Positions 6,276 to 9,728 of a stretch of 9,728 nucleotides of DNA are shown piece after piece. Each line of letters opens with the position of its first letter. Positions within the stretch are counted from its first letter, which is position 1. The notes below the pieces were generated by a model. The model saw only the letters and a list, made by a program, of their open reading frames with translations, made no database searches and was not told the DNA's origin. The translations under genes and the position numbers were made by a program. The DNA comes from Thermoanaerobaculaceae bacterium (GTDB taxonomy: Bacteria > Acidobacteriota > UBA4820): NCBI GenBank assembly GCA_012798145.1, contig JAAZNT010000320.1, positions 1-9,728 of the forward strand, read 5' to 3'.

Positions 6276-6701
6276 ATGTTAATGCCCAAAAAAGTCAAAT
6301 ACAGGAAACAGCAGAGAGGCAGAAGAAAAGGGGTCGCCACCAGAGGGCAGTATGTAAGTTTCGGCGATTATGGGCTGATGGCTCTTGAGCCCGCTTGGAT
6401 AACAAGCAGGCAAATAGAAGCGGGGCGTATCGCAATAAACAGGTTCATCAAAAGAAACGGCAAGCTTTGGATCAGAATATTCCCCGACAAGCCCTACACT
6501 AAAAAACCCCTTGAAACCAGAATGGGTAAAGGAAAGGGAAATGTTGAAGGATGGGTTGCAGTCGTTAAACCCGGCAGAATCCTTTTTGAACTTGAAGGAG
6601 TTCCCGTTAAGGAAGCGACCGAGGCGTTTACTCTCGCGGCTCATAAACTTCCCATTAAAACTAAAATAGTCTCCAGAAGAGAGCAGGAGTTGCTGCAATG
6701 A
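6276..6701 (+). CDS. rplP: Large subunit ribosomal protein L16
   Basis: L16 is a late-assembly 50S protein that helps place the A-site tRNA. The product is 141 residues and begins MLMPKKVKYRKQQRGRRKG, the common bacterial N-terminus, so the ATG at 6276 is preferred over the second ATG at 6282; AGGAG (6264-6268) is seven bases before the first. Other signatures are FGDYGLMALEPAWITSRQIEAGR and the loop PDKPYTKKPLETRMGKGKG, which in E. coli holds a hydroxylated arginine, then VEGWVAVVKPGRILFELEG. The stop TGA overlaps the rpmC start (ATGA at 6698-6701). Confidence 0.98.
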   Translation: MLMPKKVKYRKQQRGRRKGVATRGQYVSFGDYGLMALEPAWITSRQIEAGRIAINRFIKRNGKLWIRIFPDKPYTKKPLETRMGKGKGNVEGWVAVVKPGRILFELEGVPVKEATEAFTLAAHKLPIKTKIVSRREQELLQ

Positions 6702-6928
6702 TGAAACTGGAAGAACTTAAAGACACAAAAAAGATAAGAGAATTTTCGCTGGATCAATTGAAACACGAAGAAAAAGAGCTTAAAGACCAACTTTTGAAAC
6801 TCAGGTTTCAACTTGTCGCTGGACAGATTACTAACCACAACATCATCAAGGCGTACAAAAAAGGTCTTGCAAGAGTAAAAACCGTCATCGTTGAAAAAGA
6901 GAGATCAGGAGCGCAAAATGGAAAGTAA
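6698..6928 (+). CDS. rpmC: Large subunit ribosomal protein L29
   Basis: L29 is a small two-helix 50S protein beside L23 at the tunnel exit. The 76 residues are a little longer than the minimal 60-65 because of extra residues at both ends. Core features are the ELKDTKKIREFSLDQLKHE helix with KELKDQLLKLRFQLVAGQI (family pattern LRFQxAxGQ), followed by NHNIIKAYKKGLARVKTVIVEKE. Two adjacent ATGs (6698 and 6701) are possible; the first gives the ATGA overlap with rplP and sits eight bases after AGGAG (6685-6689). The C-terminus overlaps rpsQ by 11 bases. Confidence 0.96.
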   Translation: MMKLEELKDTKKIREFSLDQLKHEEKELKDQLLKLRFQLVAGQITNHNIIKAYKKGLARVKTVIVEKERSGAQNGK

Positions 6929-7181
6929 AAAAACTTCAAGACGGCAAACTAAAATCGGAGTCGTTGTGTCAGACAAGATGGACAAGACGGTTGTTGTTGC
7001 GGTCAAAAGAAGACTTTTTCACCCAACTTACAGCAAGGTCATAAGCAGGACTTCAAAGTTCAAGGTTCATGACGAAAAGAACGAATGCAAAGTGGGCGAC
7101 AAAGTGAAAATAATTGAAACAAGACCGCTCAGCAAATTCAAAAGATGGGCTGTCAAAGAAGTTATTGAAAAGGCAAAGTAG
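6918..7181 (+). CDS. rpsQ: Small subunit ribosomal protein S17
   Basis: S17 is an early-binding 30S OB-fold protein. The start is ATG 6918, six bases after AGGAG (6907-6911); a TTG at 6891 in the same frame would add nine residues from inside rpmC and lacks support. From 6918 the protein is 87 residues, the usual size. Family blocks are KIGVVVSDKMDKTVVVAVKR, HPTYSKVISRTSKFKVHDE, and CKVGDKVKIIETRPLSKFKRW in order. It is the last gene of the S10 part and is followed by 19 bases before rplN, with no terminator-like hairpin, so transcription probably continues. Confidence 0.97.
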   Translation: MESKKTSRRQTKIGVVVSDKMDKTVVVAVKRRLFHPTYSKVISRTSKFKVHDEKNECKVGDKVKIIETRPLSKFKRWAVKEVIEKAK

Positions 7182-7200
7182 TCCCGGTTAGGAGGCACAT

Positions 7201-7572
7201 ATGATACAGATGAGAAGTATTTTGACGGTTGCGGACAATTCTGGGGCAAAAAAAGTTGCCTGCATCAGATTGAAAGGCGGCACCACCGCCAAAAAATATG
7301 CGGGACTTGGAGATGTTGTTACCTGCTCTGTGAAAGAGGCGATACCTCAAAGCAACACCAAAAAGGGAAAAGTAGTCAAAGCAGTCATAGTAAGAGTCAG
7401 AAAAGAGACAAGAAGAAAAGATGGCTCTTACATAAGGTTTGACGACAATGCGGCGGTTTTGATTGACGACAAGGGAGAACCTATCGGAACCAGAGTATTT
7501 GGTCCCGTGGCGAGAGAACTGAGAGAAAAGAGATTTATGAAGATAATTTCTCTTGCTCCAGAGGTTCTTTAG
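7201..7572 (+). CDS. rplN: Large subunit ribosomal protein L14
   Basis: L14 is a 50S interface protein contacting L19 and the 16S rRNA; it is also the docking site of the silencing factor RsfS. The 123 residues equal the E. coli length. Seen are MIQMRSILTVADNSGAKKV, the KKYAGLGDVVTCSVKEAIP stretch, then VKAVIVRVRKETRRKDGSYI, RFDDNAAVLID and the invariant tail GTRVFGPVARELREKRF followed by MKIISLAPEVL. GGAGG (7191-7195) is five bases before ATG 7201. The stop TAG runs into the rplX binding site. Confidence 0.98.
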   Translation: MIQMRSILTVADNSGAKKVACIRLKGGTTAKKYAGLGDVVTCSVKEAIPQSNTKKGKVVKAVIVRVRKETRRKDGSYIRFDDNAAVLIDDKGEPIGTRVFGPVARELREKRFMKIISLAPEVL

Positions 7573-7581
7573 GAGGAATGA

Positions 7582-7911
7582 ATGGCTCTAAGCATTAGAA
7601 AGAACGATTTGGTGACGATAATATCTGGAAGAGACAAAGGGAAAAAAGGCAGAGTTTTAAGCGTCAACCATAAAAAAGGCACCATTTTGGTTGAGAACTG
7701 CAATTTTGTAAAAAGGCATACAAGGCCCATACCGCAGAAAAACATAAAAGGCGGAATTCTTGAAAAAGAGGCGCCTATGCCTCTTTGCAAAGTGAAGCTT
7801 TTTTGCTCAGACTGTCAGAGCCCAACTGCGATTAAATCCAAGACTACTGAAGACGGGAAAAAACAAAGAGTTTGCAAAAAATGCGGCGCCGCGTTAATTA
7901 AGGGAGCATAA
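7582..7911 (+). CDS. rplX: Large subunit ribosomal protein L24 with four-cysteine ribbon
   Basis: L24 starts assembly of the 50S subunit. The 109 residues match the family. The KOW-type SH3 core is at the N-terminus (KNDLVTIISGRDKGKKGRVL, with VNHKKGTILVENCNFVKRHTR after it). The C-terminal part carries two CxxC pairs, Cys75/Cys78 and Cys98/Cys101 (CSDCQSP and VCKKCG), consistent with a zinc ribbon as found in many bacterial L24 proteins but missing in E. coli. AGGAGG (7571-7576) is five bases before ATG 7582; a nearer ATG at 7578 is out of frame and too close to the site. Only two bases separate it from rplE. Confidence 0.97.
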   Translation: MALSIRKNDLVTIISGRDKGKKGRVLSVNHKKGTILVENCNFVKRHTRPIPQKNIKGGILEKEAPMPLCKVKLFCSDCQSPTAIKSKTTEDGKKQRVCKKCGAALIKGA

Positions 7912-7913
7912 AA

Positions 7914-8471
7914 ATGGCGACAAAGAAATATGTCCCGAGACTTTATGAATTTTATCAGAGTGAAATTGTAAAAGACCTCCAGAAGGAATTTGGCTACAAA
8001 AACATTATGCAGGTTCCCAAACTTGAGAAGATAAGCATCAATTTGGGAATGGGAGAGGCTAAGAACGACCATAAACTTCTGGATGAAGCGATAGCGACGT
8101 TAACCGCGCTTTCCGGCCAAAAAGCTTCAATTAGAAGGTCAAAGAAATCTATCAGCAACTTTAAACTGCGCAAGGGAGTTCCAATTGCCGCAAAGGTGAC
8201 TTTGAGGGGTGCAAGGATGTACGATTTTCTCGACAGATTCATATCCCTTGCAATCCCAAGAATGAGGGACTTCAAAGGAGTGCCTGACAGATCTTTTGAC
8301 GGCAGGGGCAACTACACTATCGGTGTCAAGGATCAGTTGATTTTCCCGGAAGTTGATTACAACAAAGTTACAAGAGCGATGGGAATGAACATAACATTTT
8401 GCACAACCGCAAAGACAGATTTGGAAGCAAAGGCTCTTTTGAAGGGCTTTGGAATGCCGTTTAAGAAATAA
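7914..8471 (+). CDS. rplE: Large subunit ribosomal protein L5
   Basis: L5 belongs to the 5S rRNA particle in the central protuberance of the 50S subunit. The 185 residues fit the family length of about 180. Markers are YKNIMQVPKLEKISINLGMG, the basic stretch KASIRRSKKSISNFKLRKG, then GVPIAAKVTLRGARMYDFLDR, LAIPRMRDFKGVPDRSFDG and GNYTIGVKDQLIFPEVDYNK. AGGGAG (7901-7906) lies inside the end of rplX seven bases before the ATG. In E. coli S8 represses the spc operon at the beginning of rplE; I see no obvious matching hairpin here, though a weak one could be missed by eye. Confidence 0.98.
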   Translation: MATKKYVPRLYEFYQSEIVKDLQKEFGYKNIMQVPKLEKISINLGMGEAKNDHKLLDEAIATLTALSGQKASIRRSKKSISNFKLRKGVPIAAKVTLRGARMYDFLDRFISLAIPRMRDFKGVPDRSFDGRGNYTIGVKDQLIFPEVDYNKVTRAMGMNITFCTTAKTDLEAKALLKGFGMPFKK

Positions 8472-8481
8472 AGGAGAGTAT

Positions 8482-8667
8482 ATGGCTAGCGTCAAGATGT
8501 TCGCAAAAATGGTGAAAAAACCCAAATTTCAGGTTCGCTACCGAAACAGATGCAGAAGATGCGGAAGACCGAGAGGATACTACAGAAAATTTGCTTTATG
8601 CATATTATGTTTAAGAGAACTCGCCTTGCAGGGTCAGCTTCCCGGTGTGACTAAGGCTTCTTGGTAG
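8482..8667 (+). CDS. rpsN: Small subunit ribosomal protein S14, zinc-binding type
   Basis: S14 is a 30S head protein needed late in assembly. The product is 61 residues, the size of the short zinc-binding (type Z) form. Four cysteines are in the expected places: Cys24 and Cys27 (RCRRCGRPRGYYRKF) with Cys40 and Cys43 (LCILCLRELA). The tail LPGVTKASW is diagnostic. ATG 8482 is chosen for AAGGAG (8471-8476) five bases upstream; a TTG at 8449 in the same frame lies within rplE and is not credible. No zinc-independent paralogue is in the window. Confidence 0.97.
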   Translation: MASVKMFAKMVKKPKFQVRYRNRCRRCGRPRGYYRKFALCILCLRELALQGQLPGVTKASW

Positions 8668-8683
8668 ATGGAGGAAATTTAAG

Positions 8684-9079
8684 ATGATGACAGATCCAAT
8701 TTCCGATATGTTGACGAGGATAAGAAACGGGCTTTCGGCGAGAAAGAATTCCGTCGAAGTTCCTTCATCCAAATTAAAAGTTGAAATCTGCAAGATCCTG
8801 AAAGAAGAGGGCTACATCCTTAACTTCAAGGAGACGGACGACGAAAAACAGGGAATTTTGACGATAGATTTGAAGTATCTTCCATCAGGCAAGCCCTGCA
8901 TAGACGGAATAGAAAAAGTATCCCGTCCGGGAAGGAGACTCTACAAAGGCAAAGATGAACTTGAGCCTGTTTTGAACGGACTTGGAATAGCGGTTGTTTC
9001 CACCAGCAAAGGCATTTTGACCGACAGAGAAGCAAGAGAGCAGAATGTCGGCGGAGAAGTGCTTCTGAAAGTGTGGTAA
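8684..9079 (+). CDS. rpsH: Small subunit ribosomal protein S8
   Basis: S8 binds the central domain of 16S rRNA and in E. coli represses the spc operon. The 131 residues equal the E. coli length. Family marks are MTDPISDMLTRIRNGLSAR at the start, SSKLKVEICKILKEEGYI, then RPGRRLYKGKDEL and the C-terminal rRNA-binding run VVSTSKGILTDREAREQNVG, then GEVLLKVW. Two ATGs are possible, 8684 and 8687; GGAGG (8670-8674) is nine bases before the first and twelve before the second, so the first is preferred. The other choice would remove one Met only. Confidence 0.97.
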   Translation: MMTDPISDMLTRIRNGLSARKNSVEVPSSKLKVEICKILKEEGYILNFKETDDEKQGILTIDLKYLPSGKPCIDGIEKVSRPGRRLYKGKDELEPVLNGLGIAVVSTSKGILTDREAREQNVGGEVLLKVW

Positions 9080-9089
9080 GGAGAAAGAA

Positions 9090-9626
9090 ATGTCAAGAAT
9101 AGGTAAATTGCCAATATCTTTTTCCACAAAAGTTAAGGTCAATGTTTCTCCTGAACTTGTTCAAATTGAAGGACCTGTGGGAAAAGTGAAAGTTCCCATT
9201 CCGAAAGGAATAGAGTGCAAAGTTGAGGGCACTGCGATCGTCGTAAAAAGAAGTGATGATTCAGCAAGGCAGAAATCTCTTCACGGTTTGACGAGGCAGT
9301 TGCTTGCCAATGCAGTATCAGGGGTTGAAAAAGGATTCAAGAAAGAACTTGACATAGTTGGAGTGGGATTTAAAGCTCAGGTTGAAGGCAAAAAAGCGGT
9401 TTTCAACATAGGTTATTCTCATCCCATTGAACTTCCAATACCTGACGGGATAAAGATTAATATCGACAAGGGAACTCATATAGTTGTTGAAGGGGCGGAC
9501 AAAGAATTGGTTGGTCAAATCGCTTCAGTGATAAGGCACTACAAGAAACCCGACCCCTACAAAGGCAAAGGAATAGTTTTCACTGGCGAAAAACTTATAA
9601 GAAAAGCCGGGAAACAGGCGAAGTAA
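9090..9626 (+). CDS. rplF: Large subunit ribosomal protein L6
   Basis: L6 is a 50S protein near the GTPase-associated centre and sarcin-ricin loop. The 178 residues match the bacterial length. It begins MSRIGKLPISFSTKVKV and has the two duplicated alpha/beta halves of the family: KSLHGLTRQLLANAVSGVEKG in the first, and FKKELDIVGVGFKAQVEGK leading to the second with VGQIASVIRHYKKPDPYKGKG near the end. The last residues GEKLIRKAGKQAK are typical. AAGGAG (9078-9083) lies six bases before ATG 9090, just after the rpsH stop. Confidence 0.98.
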   Translation: MSRIGKLPISFSTKVKVNVSPELVQIEGPVGKVKVPIPKGIECKVEGTAIVVKRSDDSARQKSLHGLTRQLLANAVSGVEKGFKKELDIVGVGFKAQVEGKKAVFNIGYSHPIELPIPDGIKINIDKGTHIVVEGADKELVGQIASVIRHYKKPDPYKGKGIVFTGEKLIRKAGKQAK

Positions 9627-9636
9627 GGGAGCGAAT

Positions 9637-9728
9637 ATGAACCACAGACATTTTAGTTCAAATGAGAGAAGATTGTGGAGAAAGACGCGCATAAGAAAGA
9701 AACTTTATGGAACTTCCGACACTCCAAG
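9637..9728 (+). CDS. rplR: Large subunit ribosomal protein L18, N-terminal part (cut by window end)
   Basis: L18 binds 5S rRNA together with L5. Only about 30 residues are present before the window ends. They start MNHRHFSSNERRLWRKTR and continue IRKKLYGTSDTP, matching the basic N-terminal helix (RRxRRKxRIRKKLxGT) and the conserved GT..RP turn of L18. The position after rplF is the expected one in the spc order. AGGGAG (9626-9631) is five bases before ATG 9637. The rest of the gene, and whatever follows, lies beyond the window. Confidence 0.93.
   Translation, partial: MNHRHFSSNERRLWRKTRIRKKLYGTSDTP

Noticed and set aside
6279..6698. 139-codon minus-strand frame spanning almost all of rplP
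   Set aside because: Its extent mirrors rplP, the product is Phe/Ser-rich and unrecognised, and all neighbours are on the plus strand.
7182..7200. Possible terminator at the S10/spc boundary
   Set aside because: The 19-base gap has neither a stable inverted repeat nor a T-run and contains the rplN ribosome binding site.
1..9728. Undescribed multi-gene system, mobile element, CRISPR array or RNA gene
   Set aside because: Every gene-sized frame with conserved sequence is a known translation protein in canonical order, spacers are short, and no direct repeats, long inverted repeats or tRNA-like folds were seen by eye.

Overview
The window is a continuous, entirely plus-strand stretch of the bacterial str-S10-spc translation gene cluster. 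It opens inside fusA (EF-G, domains III to V) and runs through tuf (EF-Tu), rpsJ (S10), rplC (L3), rplD (L4), rplW (L23), rplB (L2), rpsS (S19), rplV (L22), rpsC (S3), rplP (L16), rpmC (L29), rpsQ (S17), rplN (L14), rplX (L24), rplE (L5), rpsN (zinc-type S14), rpsH (S8) and rplF (L6). It ends inside rplR (L18). Gene order is the canonical bacterial order with no insertion of a foreign gene, no mobile element, no RNA gene and no CRISPR array. No stretch without a gene exceeds 79 bases.

Organism: a bacterium (EF-Tu/EF-G, L24, L29, S14 and gene order all bacterial) with moderate GC and a clear preference for AGA/AGG arginine codons. The phylum cannot be fixed from the sequence alone. The strongest lineage hint is EF-Tu, whose switch I lacks the usual RGITI motif. 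It has instead a longer GRRDSTKILTIA-type segment that I recall from Brachyspira and, in a shorter form, planctomycetes. A poorly sampled or uncultured phylum sharing this EF-Tu type is plausible.

Layout: (1) 1-2122, str part: fusA C-terminus and tuf. (2) 2129-7181, S10 part: rpsJ to rpsQ. It follows tuf after only 6 bases, so there is no room for an E. coli-style S10 leader. Two spacers stand out: 79 bases before rplC, which holds a 24-codon mini-ORF coupled to rplC by ATGA plus small competing hairpins, and 37 bases before rpsC, which holds a 19-codon mini-ORF and leads to a TTG start. (3) 7201-9728, spc part: rplN to rplR. Elsewhere genes are separated by 2 to 19 bases or overlap (ATGA, TAATG, or an 11-base overlap at rpmC/rpsQ), and nearly all have a good AGGAG-type ribosome binding site, so they look like one transcription unit.

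Function: the products are two elongation factors plus proteins of both ribosomal subunits, produced together. I see no novel multi-gene system here. The items worth a second look are the EF-Tu switch I, the two mini-ORF spacers, and the fused str/S10 junction.
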